From positions 248,001-312,000 of the forward strand of contig CAWZYM010000425.1 in NCBI GenBank assembly GCA_963966185.1: a stretch of DNA of 64,000 nt, in the 5' to 3' direction. The notes below the pieces were generated by a model. The model was not told the DNA's origin and searched no databases. It worked only from the letters and a program-made list of their open reading frames with translations. This DNA is from Rhabditoides inermis (Eukaryota > Nematoda > Chromadorea > Rhabditida > Rhabditidae). Shown here piece by piece: positions 36,101 to 50,623 of the stretch (position 1 is the first letter of the stretch; each line of letters opens with the position of its first letter). The translations under genes and the position numbers were made by a program.

Positions 36101-39100
36101 ACAAAACACCACGTTTTGTTCCATTGTGGAACAAAACACCACGATTTGTTCCATTGTGGAACAAAACACCACGTTTTGTTCCATTGTGAAACAAAACACC
36201 ACGATTTGTTCCATTGTGGAACAAAACACCACGATTTGTTCCATTGTGGAACAAAACACCACGATTTGTTTCATTGTGGAACAAAACACCACGATTTGTT
36301 CCATTGTGGAACAAAACACCACGATTTGTTCCATTGTGGAACAGAACACCACGTTTTGTTCCATTGTGGAACAAAACACTACGATTTGTTCCATTGTGAA
36401 ACAAAACACCACGTTTTGTTCCATTGTGGAACAAAACACCACGTTTTGTTCCATTGTGGAACAAAACACCACATTATGTTCCATTGTGGAACAAAACACC
36501 ACGTTTTGTTCCATTGTGAAACAAAACACCACGATTTGTTCCATTGTGGAACAAAACACCACGATTTGTTCCACTGTGGAACAAAACACCACGATTTGTT
36601 CCATTGTGGAACAAAACACCACGATTTGTTCTGTTGTGGAACAAAACACCACGATTTGTTCCATTGTGAAACAAAACACCACGTTTTGTTCCATTGTGGA
36701 ACAAAACACCACGATTTGTTCTATTGTGGAACAGAACACCACGATTTGTTCCATTGTGGAACAAAACACCACGTTTTGTTCCATTGTGGAACAAAACACC
36801 ACGTTTTGTTTCATTGTGGAACAAAACACCACGTTTTGTTCCATTGTGGAACAAAACACCACGAATTGTTCCATTGTGGAACAAAACACCACGATTTGTT
36901 CCATTGTGGAACAAAACACCACGATTTGTTCCATTGTGGAACAAAACACCACGTTTTGTTCCATTGTGGAACAAAACACCACGTTTTGTTCCATTGTGGA
37001 ACAAAACACCACGATTTGTTCCATTGTGGAACAAAACACCACGATTTGTTTGATTGTGGAACAAAACACAACGATTTGTTCCATTGTGGAACAAAACACC
37101 ACGATTTGTTCCATTGTGGAACAGAACACCACGATTTGTTCCATTGTGGAACAAAACACCACGATTTGTTCCATTGTGGAACAAAACACCACGATTTGTT
37201 CCATTGTGGAACAAAACACCACGATTTGTTCCATTGTGGAACAAAACACCACGATTTGTTCCATTGTGGAACAAAACACCACGATTTGTTCCATTGTGGA
37301 ACAAAACACCACGATTTGTTCCACTGTGGAACAAAACACCACGTTTTGTTCCATTGTGGAACAAAACACCACGATTTGTTCCATTGTGGAACAAAACACA
37401 ACGATTTGTTCCATTGTGGAACAAAACACAACGATTTGTTCCATTGTGGAACAAAACACCACGTTTTGTTCCATTGTGAAACAAAACACCACGTTTTGTT
37501 CCATTGTGAAACAAAACACCACGATTTGTTCCATTGTGGAACAAAACACCACGATTTGTTCCATTGTGGAACAAAACACCACGATTTGTTTCATTGTGGA
37601 ACAAAACACCACGATTTGTTCCATTGTGGAACAAAACACCACGATTTGTTCCATTGTGGAACAGAACACCACGTTTTGTTCCATTGTGGAACAGAACACC
37701 ACGTTTTGTTCCATTGTGGAACAAAACACCACGTTTTGTTCCATTGTGGAACAAAACACCACGTTTTGTTCCATTGTGGAACAAAACACCACATTATGTT
37801 CCATTGTGGAACAAAACACCACATTATGTTCCATTGTGGAACAAAACACCACATTATGTTCCATTGTGGAACAAAACACCACATTATGTTCCATTGTGGA
37901 ACAAAACACCACGTTTTGTTCTATTGTGGAACAAAACACCACGATTTGTTCCATTGTGGAACAAAACACCACGATTTGTTCCATTGTGGAACAAAACACC
38001 ACGATTTGTTTCATTGTGGAACAAAACACCACGTTTTGTTCCATTGTGGAACAAAACACCACGTTTTGTTCCATTGTGGAACAAAACACCACGATTTGTT
38101 CCATTGTGGAACAAAACACCACGATTTGTTCCATTGTGGAACAAAACACCACGATTTGTTCCATTGTGGAACAAAACACCACGATTTGTTCCATTGTGGA
38201 ACAAAACACCACGTTTTGTTCCATTGTGGAACAAAACACCACGATTTGTTCCATTGTGGAACAAAACACCACGTTTTGTTCCATTGTGAAACAAAACACC
38301 ACGTTTTGTTCCATTGTGGAACAAAACACCACGTTTTGTTCCATTGTGGAACAAAACACCACGTTTTGTTTCATTGTGGAACAGAACACCACGTTTTGTT
38401 CCATTGTGGAACAAAACACCACGATTTGTTCCATTGTGGAACAAAACACCACGATTTGTTCCATTGTGGAACAAAACACCACGATTTGTTCCATTGTGGA
38501 ACAAAACACCACGTTTTGTTCCATTGTGGAACAAAACACCACGTTTTGTTCCATTGTGGAACAAAACACCACGATTTGTTCCATTGTGGAACAAAACACC
38601 ACGATTTGTTTGATTGTGGAACAAAACACAACGATTTGTTCCATTGTGGAACAAAACACCACGATTTGTTCCATTGTGGAACAGAACACCACGATTTGTT
38701 CCATTGTGGAACAAAACACCACGATTTGTTCCATTGTGGAACAGAACACCACGATTTGTTCCATTGTGGAACAAAACACCACGATTTGTTCCATTGTGGA
38801 ACAAAACACCACGATTTGTTCCATTGTGGAACAAAACACCACGATTTGTTCCATTGTGGAACAAAACACCACGATTTGTTCCACTGTGGAACAAAACACC
38901 ACGTTTTGTTCCATTGTGGAACAAAACACCACGATTTGTTCCATTGTGGAACAAAACACAACGATTTGTTCCATTGTGGAACAAAACACAACGATTTGTT
39001 CCATTGTGGAACAAAACACCACGTTTTGTTCCATTGTGAAACAAAACACCACGTTTTGTTCCATTGTGAAACAAAACACCACGATTTGTTCCATTGTGGA

Positions 39101-41676
39101 ACAAAACACCACGATTTGTTTCATTGTGGAACAAAACACCACGATTTGTTCCATTGTGGAACAAAACACCACGATTTGTTCCATTGTGGAACAGAACACC
39201 ACGTTTTGTTCCATTGTGGAACAGAACACCACGTTTTGTTCCATTGTGGAACAAAACACCACGTTTTGTTCCATTGTGGAACAAAACACCACGTTTTGTT
39301 CCATTGTGGAACAAAACACCACATTATGTTCCATTGTGGAACAAAACACCACATTATGTTCCATTGTGGAACAAAACACCACATTATGTTCCATTGTGGA
39401 ACAAAACACCACATTATGTTCCATTGTGGAACAAAACACCACATTATGTTCCATTGTGGAACAAAACACCACGATTTGTTCCATTGTGGAACAAAACACC
39501 ACGATTTGTTCCATTGTGGAACAAAACACCACGATTTGTTTCATTGTGGAACAAAACACCACGTTTTGTTCCATTGTGGAACAAAACACCACGTTTTGTT
39601 CCATTGTGGAACAAAACACCACGATTTGTTCCATTGTGGAACAAAACACCACGATTTGTTCCATTGTGGAACAAAACACCACGATTTGTTCCATTGTGGA
39701 ACAAAACACCACGATTTGTTCCATTGTGGAACAAAACACCACGTTTTGTTCCATTGTGGAACAAAACACCACGATTTGTTCCATTGTGGAACAAAACACC
39801 ACGTTTTGTTCCATTGTGAAACAAAACACCACGTTTTGTTCCATTGTGGAACAAAACACCACGTTTTGTTCCATTGTGGAACAAAACACCACGTTTTGTT
39901 TCATTGTGGAACAAAACACCACGTTTTGTTCCATTGTGGAACAAAACACCACGATTTGTTCCATTGTGGAACAAAACACCACGATTTGTTCCATTGTGGA
40001 ACAAAACACCACGATTTGTTCCATTGTGGAACAAAACACCACGTTTTGTTCCATTGTGGAACAAAACACCACGTTTTGTTCCATTGTGGAACAAAACACC
40101 ACGATTTGTTCCATTGTGGAACAAAACACCACGATTTGTTCCATTGTGGAACAAAACACCACGATTTGTTCCATTGTGGAACAAAACACCACGATTTGTT
40201 CCATTGTGGAACAAAACACCACGATTTGTTCCACTGTGGAACAAAACACCACGTTTTGTTCCATTGTGGAACAAAACACCACGATTTGTTCCATTGTGGA
40301 ACAAAACACAACGATTTGTTCCATTGTGGAACAAAACACAACGATTTGTTCCATTGTGGAACAAAACACCACGTTTTGTTCCATTGTGAAACAAAACACC
40401 ACGTTTTGTTCCATTGTGAAACAAAACACCACGATTTGTTCCATTGTGGAACAAAACACCACGATTTGTTCCATTGTGGAACAAAACACCACGATTTGTT
40501 TCATTGTGGAACAAAACACCACGATTTGTTCCATTGTGGAACAAAACACCACGATTTGTTCCATTGTGGAACAGAACACCACGTTTTGTTCCATTGTGGA
40601 ACAGAACACCACGTTTTGTTCCATTGTGGAACAAAACACCACGTTTTGTTCCATTGTGGAACAAAACACCACGTTTTGTTCCATTGTGGAACAAAACACC
40701 ACATTATGTTCCATTGTGGAACAAAACACCACATTATGTTCCATTGTGGAACAAAACACCACATTATGTTCCATTGTGGAACAAAACACCACATTATGTT
40801 CCATTGTGGAACAAAACACCACGTTTTGTTCTATTGTGGAACAAAACACCACGATTTGTTCCATTGTGGAACAAAACACCACGATTTGTTCCATTGTGGA
40901 ACAAAACACCACGATTTGTTTCATTGTGGAACAAAACACCACGTTTTGTTCCATTGTGGAACAAAACACCACGTTTTGTTCCATTGTGGAACAAAACACC
41001 ACGATTTGTTCCATTGTGGAACAAAACACCACGATTTGTTCCATTGTGGAACAAAACACCACGATTTGTTCCATTGTGGAACAAAACACCACGATTTGTT
41101 CCATTGTGGAACAAAACACCACGTTTTGTTCCATTGTGGAACAAAACACCACGATTTGTTCCATTGTGGAACAAAACACCACGTTTTGTTCCATTGTGAA
41201 ACAAAACACCACGTTTTGTTCCATTGTGGAACAAAACACCACGTTTTGTTCCATTGTGGAACAAAACACCACGTTTTGTTTCATTGTGGAACAAAACACC
41301 ACGTTTTGTTCCATTGTGGAACAAAACACCACGATTTGTTCCATTGTGGAACAAAACACCACGATTTGTTCCATTGTGGAACAAAACACCACGATTTGTT
41401 CCATTGTGGAACAAAACACCACGTTTTGTTCCATTGTGGAACAAAACACCACGTTTTGTTCCATTGTGGAACAAAACACCACGATTTGTTCCATTGTGGA
41501 ACAAAACACCACGATTTGTTTGATTGTGGAACAAAACACAACGATTTGTTCCATTGTGGAACAAAACACCACGATTTGTTCCATTGTGGAACAGAACACC
41601 ACGATTTGTTCCATTGTGGAACAAAACACCACGATTTGTTCCATTGTGGAACAAAACACCACGATTTGTTCCATTG

Positions 41677-44600
41677 TGGAACGTGGAACAAAACACCACG
41701 ATTTGTTCCATTGTGGAACAATCTTCTCTGTGGAACGAAACACCACGATTTGTTCCATTGTGGAACAAAACACCACAATTTGTTCCATTGTGGAACAATC
41801 TTCTCTGTGGAACGAAACACCACGATTTGTTCCATTGAGGAACAAAACACCACGATTTGTTTCATTGTGGAACAAAACACCACGATTTGTTCCATTGTGG
41901 AACAAAACACCACGATTTGTTCCATTGTGGAACAAAACACCACGATTTGTTCCATTGTGGAACAAAACACCACGATTTGTTCCATTGAGGAACAAAACAC
42001 CACGATTTGTTCCACTGTGGAACAAAACACCACGTTTTGTTCCATTGTGGAACAAAACACCACGATTTGTTCCATTGTGGAACAAAACACCACGATTTGT
42101 TCCATTGTGGAACAAAACACAACGATTTGTTCCATTGTGGAACAAAACACCACGATTTGTTCCATTGTGGAACAAAACACCACGATTTGTTCCATTGTGG
42201 AACAAAACACCACGATTTGTTCCACTGTGGAACAAAACACCACGTTTTGTTCCATTGTGGAACAAAACACCACGTTTTGTTCCATTGTGGAACAAAACAC
42301 CACGTTTTGTTCCATTGTGGAACAAAACACCACGATTTGTTCCATTGTGGAACAAAACACCACGATTTGTTTGATTGTGGAACAAAACACAACGATTTGT
42401 TCCATTGTGGAACAAAACACCACGATTTGTTCCATTGTGGAACAGAACACCACGATTTGTTCCATTGTGGAACAAAACACCACGATTTGTTCCATTGTGG
42501 AACAAAACACCACGATTTGTTCCATTGTGGAACAAAACACCACGATTTGTTCCATTGTGGAACGTGGAACAAAACACCACGATTTGTTCCATTGTGGAAC
42601 AATCTTCTCTGTGGAACGAAACACCACGATTTGTTCCATTGTGGAACAAAACACCACGATTTGTTCCATTGTGGAACAAAACACCACGATTTGTTTCATT
42701 GTGGAACAAAACACCACGATTTGTTCCATTGTGGAACAAAACACCACGATTTGTTCCATTGTGGAACAAAACACCACGATTTGTTCCATTGTGGAACGTG
42801 GAACAAAACACCACGATTTGTTCCATTGTGGAACAATCTTCTCTGTGAAACAAAACACCACGATTTGTTCCATTGTGGAACAAAACACCACGATTTGTTC
42901 CATTGTGGAACAAAACACCACGATTTGTTTCATTGTGGAACAAAACACCACGATTTGTTCCATTGTGGAACAAAACACCACGATTTGTTCCATTGTGGAA
43001 CAGAACACCACGTTTTGTTCCATTGTGGAACAGAACACCACGTTTTGTTCCATTGTGGAACAAAACACCACGTTTTGTTCCATTGTGGAACAAAACACCA
43101 CGTTTTGTTCCATTGTGGAACAAAACACCACATTATGTTCCATTGTGGAACAAAACACCACATTATGTTCCATTGTGGAACAAAACACCACATTATGTTC
43201 CATTGTGGAACAAAACACCACATTATGTTCCATTGTGGAACAAAACACCACGTTTTGTTCTATTGTGGAACAAAACACCACGATTTGTTCCATTGTGGAA
43301 CAAAACACCACGATTTGTTCCATTGTGGAACAAAACACCACGATTTGTTTCATTGTGGAACAAAACACCACGTTTTGTTCCATTGTGGAACAAAACACCA
43401 CGTTTTGTTCCATTGTGGAACAAAACACCACGATTTGTTCCATTGTGGAACAAAACACCACGATTTGTTCCATTGTGGAACAAAACACCACGATTTGTTC
43501 CATTGTGGAACAAAACACCACGATTTGTTCCATTGTGGAACAAAACACCACGTTTTGTTCCATTGTGGAACAAAACACCACGATTTGTTCCATTGTGGAA
43601 CAAAACACCACGTTTTGTTCCATTGTGAAACAAAACACCACGTTTTGTTCCATTGTGGAACAAAACACCACGTTTTGTTCCATTGTGGAACAAAACACCA
43701 CGTTTTGTTTCATTGTGGAACAAAACACCACGTTTTGTTCCATTGTGGAACAAAACACCACGATTTGTTCCATTGTGGAACAAAACACCACGATTTGTTC
43801 CATTGTGGAACAAAACACCACGATTTGTTCCATTGTGGAACAAAACACCACGTTTTGTTCCATTGTGGAACAAAACACCACGTTTTGTTCCATTGTGGAA
43901 CAAAACACCACGATTTGTTCCATTGTGGAACAAAACACCACGATTTGTTTGATTGTGGAACAAAACACAACGATTTGTTCCATTGTGGAACAAAACACCA
44001 CGATTTGTTCCATTGTGGAACAAAACACCACGATTTGTTCCATTGTGGAACAAAACACCACGATTTGTTCCATTGTGGAACAAAACACCACGATTTGTTC
44101 CATTGTGGAACAAAACACCACGATTTGTTCCATTGTGGAACGTGGAACAAAACACCACGATTTGTTCCATTGTGGAACAATCTTCTCTGTGGAACGAAAC
44201 ACCACAATTTGTTCCATTGTGGAACAATCTTCTCTGTGGAACGAAACACCACGATTTGTTCCATTGAGGAACAAAACACCACGATTTGTTTCATTGTGGA
44301 ACAAAACACCACGATTTGTTCCATTGTGGAACAAAACACCACGATTTGTTCCATTGTGGAACAAAACACCACGTTTTGTTCCATTGTGGAACAAAACACC
44401 ACGTTTTGTTCCATTGTGGAACAAAACACCACGATTTGTTCCATTGTGGAACAAAACACCACGATTTGTTTGATTGTGGAACAAAACACAACGATTTGTT
44501 CCATTGTGGAACAAAACACCACGATTTGTTCCATTGTGGAACAGAACACCACGATTTGTTCCATTGTGGAACAAAACACCACGATTTGTTCCATTGTGGA

Positions 44601-47600
44601 ACAAAACACCACGATTTGTTCCATTGTGGAACAAAACACCACGATTTGTTCCATTGTGGAACGTGGAACAAAACACCACGATTTGTTCCATTGTGGAACA
44701 ATCTTCTCTGTGGAACGAAACACCACAATTTGTTCCATTGTGGAACAATCTTCTCTGTGGAACGAAACACCACGATTTGTTCCATTGAGGAACAAAACAC
44801 CACGATTTGTTTCATTGTGGAACAAAACACCACGATTTGTTCCATTGTGGAACAAAACACCACGATTTGTTCCATTGTGGAACAAAACACCACGATTTGT
44901 TCCATTGTGGAACAAAACACCACGATTTGTTCCATTGAGGAACAAAACACCACGATTTGTTCCACTGTGGAACAAAACACCACGTTTTGTTCCATTGTGG
45001 AACAAAACACCACGATTTGTTCCATTGTGGAACAAAACACCACGATTTGTTCCATTGTGGAACAAAACACAACGATTTGTTCCATTGTGGAACAAAACAC
45101 CACGATTTGTTTGATTGTGGAACAAAACACAACGATTTGTTCCATTGTGGAACAAAACACCACGTTTTGTTCCATTGTGGAACAAAACACCACATTATGT
45201 TCCATTGTGGAACAAAACACCACATTATGTTCCATTGTGGAACAAAACACCACATTATGTTCCATTGTGGAACAAAACACCACATTATGTTCCATTGTGG
45301 AACAAAACACCACGTTTTGTTCTATTGTGGAACAAAACACCACGATTTGTTCCATTGTGGAACAAAACACCACGATTTGTTCCATTGTGGAACAAAACAC
45401 CACGATTTGTTTCATTGTGGAACAAAACACCACGTTTTGTTCCATTGTGGAACAAAACACCACGTTTTGTTCCATTGTGGAACAAAACACCACGATTTGT
45501 TCCATTGTGGAACAAAACACCACGATTTGTTCCATTGTGGAACAAAACACCACGATTTGTTCCATTGTGGAACAAAACACCACGATTTGTTCCATTGTGG
45601 AACAAAACACCACGTTTTGTTCCATTGTGGAACAAAACACCACGATTTGTTCCATTGTGGAACAAAACACCACGTTTTGTTCCATTGTGAAACAAAACAC
45701 CACGTTTTGTTCCATTGTGGAACAAAACACCACGTTTTGTTCCATTGTGGAACAAAACACCACGTTTTGTTCCATTGTGGAACAAAACACCACGTTTTGT
45801 TTCATTGTGGAACAAAACACCACGTTTTGTTCCATTGTGGAACAAAACACCACGATTTGTTCCATTGTGGAACAAAACACCACGATTTGTTCCATTGTGG
45901 AACAAAACACCACGATTTGTTCCATTGTGGAACAAAACACCACGTTTTGTTCCATTGTGGAACAAAACACCACGTTTTGTTCCATTGTGGAACAAAACAC
46001 CACGATTTGTTCCATTGTGGAACAAAACACCACGATTTGTTTGATTGTGGAACAAAACACAACGATTTGTTCCATTGTGGAACAAAACACCACGATTTGT
46101 TCCATTGTGGAACAGAACACCACGATTTGTTCCATTGTGGAACAAAACACCACGATTTGTTCCATTGTGGAACAAAACACCACGATTTGTTCCATTGTGG
46201 AACAAAACACCACGATTTGTTCCATTGTGGAACGTGGAACAAAACACCACGATTTGTTCCATTGTGGAACAATCTTCTCTGTGGAACGAAACACCACAAT
46301 TTGTTCCATTGTGGAACAATCTTCTCTGTGGAACGAAACACCACGATTTGTTCCATTGAGGAACAAAACACCACGATTTGTTTCATTGTGGAACAAAACA
46401 CCACGATTTGTTCCATTGTGGAACAAAACACCACGATTTGTTCCATTGTGGAACAAAACACCACGTTTTGTTCCATTGTGGAACAAAACACCACGTTTTG
46501 TTCCATTGTGGAACAAAACACCACGATTTGTTCCATTGTGGAACAAAACACCACGATTTGTTTGATTGTGGAACAAAACACAACGATTTGTTCCATTGTG
46601 GAACAAAACACCACGATTTGTTCCATTGTGGAACAGAACACCACGATTTGTTCCATTGTGGAACAAAACACCACGATTTGTTCCATTGTGGAACAAAACA
46701 CCACGATTTGTTCCATTGTGGAACAAAACACCACGATTTGTTCCATTGTGGAACGTGGAACAAAACACCACGATTTGTTCCATTGTGGAACAATCTTCTC
46801 TGTGGAACGAAACACCACAATTTGTTTCATTGTGGAACAATCTTCTCTGTGGAACGAAACACCACGATTTGTTCCATTGAGGAACAAAACACCACGATTT
46901 GTTTCATTGTGGAACAAAACACCACGATTTGTTCCATTGTGGAACAAAACACCACGATTTGTTCCATTGTGGAACAAAACACCACGATTTGTTCCATTGT
47001 GGAACAAAACACCACGATTTGTTCCATTGAGGAACAAAACACCACGATTTGTTCCACTGTGGAACAAAACACCACGTTTTGTTCCATTGTGGAACAAAAC
47101 ACCACGATTTGTTCCATTGTGGAACAAAACACCACGATTTGTTCCATTGTGGAACAAAACACAACGATTTGTTCCATTGTGGAACAAAACACCACGATTT
47201 GTTCCATTGTGGAACAAAACACCACGATTTGTTCCATTGTGGAACAAAACACCACGATTTGTTCCACTGTGGAACAAAACACCACGTTTTGTTCCATTGT
47301 GGAACAAAACACCACGTTTTGTTCCATTGTGGAACAAAACACCACGTTTTGTTCCATTGTGGAACAAAACACCACGATTTGTTCCATTGTGGAACAAAAC
47401 ACCACGATTTGTTTGATTGTGGAACAAAACACAACGATTTGTTCCATTGTGGAACAAAACACCACGATTTGTTCCATTGTGGAACAGAACACCACGATTT
47501 GTTCCATTGTGGAACAAAACACCACGATTTGTTCCATTGTGGAACAAAACACCACGATTTGTTCCATTGTGGAACAAAACACCACGATTTGTTCCATTGT

Positions 47601-47790
47601 GGAACGTGGAACAAAACACCACGATTTGTTCCATTGTGGAACAATCTTCTCTGTGGAACGAAACACCACGATTTGTTCCATTGTGGAACAAAACACCACA
47701 ATTTGTTCCATTGTGGAACAATCTTCTCTGTGGAACGAAACACCACAATTTGTTCCATTGTGGAACAATCTTCTCTGTGGAACGAAACAC
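41677..47790 (+). repeat. B subregion with repeated 17-bp and 7-bp register-shift variants
   Basis: Eight occurrences of a GTGGAAC duplication (7 bp; about 41680, 42561, 42795, 44140, 44660, 46232, 46753, 47603) alternate with many copies of the 17-bp AATCTTCTCTGTGGAAC insertion. Block steps fit these exactly: 521 bp equals 16 units plus two 17-bp and one 7-bp insertions (43953 to 44474, and 46045 to 46566). 2,429 bp equals 78 units plus four and three (41524 to 43953). CCATTGAGG variants are confined to this part and to its inverted echo near 51.4-52.0 kb. Confidence 0.85.
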
Positions 47791-50580
47791 CACGATTTGT
47801 TCCATTGTGGAACAAAACACCACGATTTGTTCCATTGTGGAACAAAACACCACGTTTTGTTCCATTGTGGAACAAATCACCACGATTTGTTCCATTGTGG
47901 AACAAAACACCACGATTTGTTCCATTGTGGAACAAAACACCACGATTTGTTCCATTGAGGAACAAAACACCACGTTTTGTTCCATTGTGAAACAAAACAC
48001 CACGTTTTGTTCCATTGTGAAACAAAACACCACGATTTGTTCCATTGTGGAACAAAACACCACGATTTGTTCCATTGTGGAACAAAACACCACGATTTGT
48101 TTCATTGTGGAACAAAACACCACGATTTGTTCCATTGTGGAACAAAACACCACGATTTGTTCCATTGTGGAACAGAACACCACGTTTTGTTCCATTGTGG
48201 AACAGAACACCACGTTTTGTTCCATTGTGGAACAAAACACCACGTTTTGTTCCATTGTGGAACAAAACACCACGTTTTGTTCCATTGTGGAACAAAACAC
48301 CACGATTTGTTCCATTGTGGAACAAAACACCACGATTTGTTCCATTGTGGAACAAAACACCACGATTTGTTCCATTGTGGAACAAAACACCACGATTTGT
48401 TCCATTGTGGAACAAAACACCACGTTTTGTTTCATTGTGGAACAAAACACCACGTTTTGTTCCATTGTGGAACAAAACACCACGATTTGTTCCATTGTGG
48501 AACAAAACACCACGATTTGTTCCATTGTGGAACAAAACACCACGATTTGTTCCATTGTGGAACAAAACACCACGATTTGTTCCACTGTGGAACAAAACAC
48601 CACGTTTTGTTTCATTTATGTTCCATTGTGGAACAAAACACCACATTATGTTCCATTGTGGAACAAAACACCACGTTTTGTTCTATTGTGGAACAAAACA
48701 CCACGATTTGTTCCATTGTGGAACAAAACACCACGATTTGTTCCATTGTGGAACAAAACACCACGTTTTGTTCCATTGTGGAACAAAACACCACGATTTG
48801 TTCCATTGTGGAACAAAACACCACGTTTTGTTCCATTGTGAAACAAAACACCACGATTTGTTCCATTGTGGAACAAAACACCACGATTTGTTCCATTGTG
48901 GAACAAAACACCACGTTTTGTTCCATTGTGAAACAAAACACCACGATTTGTTCCATTGTGGAACAAAACACCACGATTTGTTCCACTGTGGAACAAAACA
49001 CCACGATTTGTTCCATTGTGGAACAAAACACCACGATTTGTTCTGTTGTGGAACAAAACACCACGATTTGTTCCATTGTGAAACAAAACACCACGATTTG
49101 TTCCATTGTGGAACAAAACACCACTATTTGTTCCATTGTGGAACAAAACACCACGTTTTGTTCCATTGTGAAACAAAACACCACGTTTTGTTCCATTGTG
49201 AAACAAAACACCACGATTTGTTCCATTGTGGAACAAAACACCACGATTTGTTCCATTGTGGAACAAAACACCACGATTTGTTTCATTGTGGAACAAAACA
49301 CCACGATTTGTTCCATTGTGGAACAAAACACCACGATTTGTTCCATTGTGGAACAGAACACCACGTTTTGTTCCATTGTGGAACAGAACACCACGTTTTG
49401 TTCCATTGTGGAACAAAACACCACGTTTTGTTCCATTGTGGAACAAAACACCACGATTTGTTCCATTGTGGAACAAAACACCACGATTTGTTCCATTGTG
49501 GAACAAAACACCACGATTTGTTCCATTGTGGAACAAAACACCACGATTTGTTCCATTGTGGAACAAAACACCACGATTTGTTCCATTGTGGAACAAAACA
49601 CCACGTTTTGTTTCATTGTGGAACAAAACACCACGTTTTGTTCCATTGTGGAACAAAACACCACGATTTGTTCCATTGTGGAACAAAACACCACGATTTG
49701 TTCCATTGTGGAACAAAACACCACGATTTGTTCCATTGTGGAACAAAACACCACGATTTGTTCCACTGTGGAACAAAACACCACGTTTTGTTTCATTGTG
49801 GAACAAAACACCACGTTTTGTTCCATTGTGGAACAAAACACCACGATTTGTTCCATTGTGGAACAAAACAGCACGATTTGTTCCATTGTGGAACAAAACA
49901 CCACGATTTGTTCCATTGTGGAACAAAACACCACGTTTTGTTCCATTGTGGAAAAAAACACCACGTTTTGTTCCATTGTGGAACAAAACACACGATTTGT
50001 TCCATTGTGGAACAAAACACCACGATTTGTTCGATTGTGGAACAAAACACAACGATTTGTTCCATTGTGGAACAAAACACCACGATTTGTTCCATTGTGG
50101 AACAGAACACCACGATTTGTTCCATTGTGGAACAAAACACCACGATTGTTCCGTTGTGGAACAAAACACCACGATTTGTTCCATTGTGGAACAAAACACC
50201 ACATTTTGTTCCATTGTGGAAAAAAACACCACGTTTTGTTCCATTGTGGAACAAAACACACGATTTGTTCCATTGTGGAACAAAACACCACGATTGTTCC
50301 ATTGTGGAACAAAACACCACGATTTGTTCCATTGTGGAACAAAACACCACGATTTGTTCCATTGTGGAACAAAACACCACGATTTGTTCCATTGTGGAAC
50401 AAAACACCACGATTTGTTCCATTGTGGAACAAAACACCACGATTTGTTACACTGTGGAACAAAACACCACGTTTTGTTTCATTGTGGAACAAAACACCAC
50501 GATTTGTTTCATTGTGGAACAAAACACCACGTTTTGTTCCATTGTGGAACAAAACACCACGATTTGTTCCATTGTGGAAC

Positions 50581-50623
50581 ATTTGTTCCATTGTGGAACA
50601 ATTTGTTCCACAATGGAACAAAT
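50581..50623. other. Orientation switch of satellite B with perfect 43-bp palindrome
   Basis: The plus-orientation core TTCCATTGTGGAACA meets the minus-orientation core TGTTCCACAATGGAA across ATT, giving a perfect palindrome centred on 50602. Just left of it a unit lacks AAAACACCACG. From here to 61097 every unit is inverted. It could be a real inversion junction or a foldback artefact of assembly. Confidence 0.85.

Larger units (their letters stand above)
28728..50601 (+). repeat. Satellite B array, block B2 (+ orientation, about 21.9 kb)
   Basis: About 730 copies of the 30-bp dyad unit. Several nested higher-order periods are visible: a 1,380-bp tandem duplication around 30360-32860; an 810-bp shift near 32927-34250; a series starting at 35644, 37534, 39094 and 40444 (steps 1,890, 1,560, 1,350); and 41.6-47.8 kb, where 17-bp and 7-bp insertion variants recur with a 521-bp step. 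CATTATG-type units occur singly or in pairs up to about 34.5 kb, then mostly in runs of four or five. A truncated unit at about 48612 (TTTCATTTATG) marks a breakpoint. Units with one-base indels cluster at 49.95-50.30 kb. All frames are open on both strands; no gene is called. Confidence 0.95.

Noticed and set aside
32280..42374. Open frame of more than 3,300 codons (and many others over 1,000 codons on both strands) in the satellites
   Set aside because: They are consequences of stop-free 30-bp and 11-bp units. Equivalent frames are open in the other phases and on the other strand, and there is no start context, domain or splice structure.
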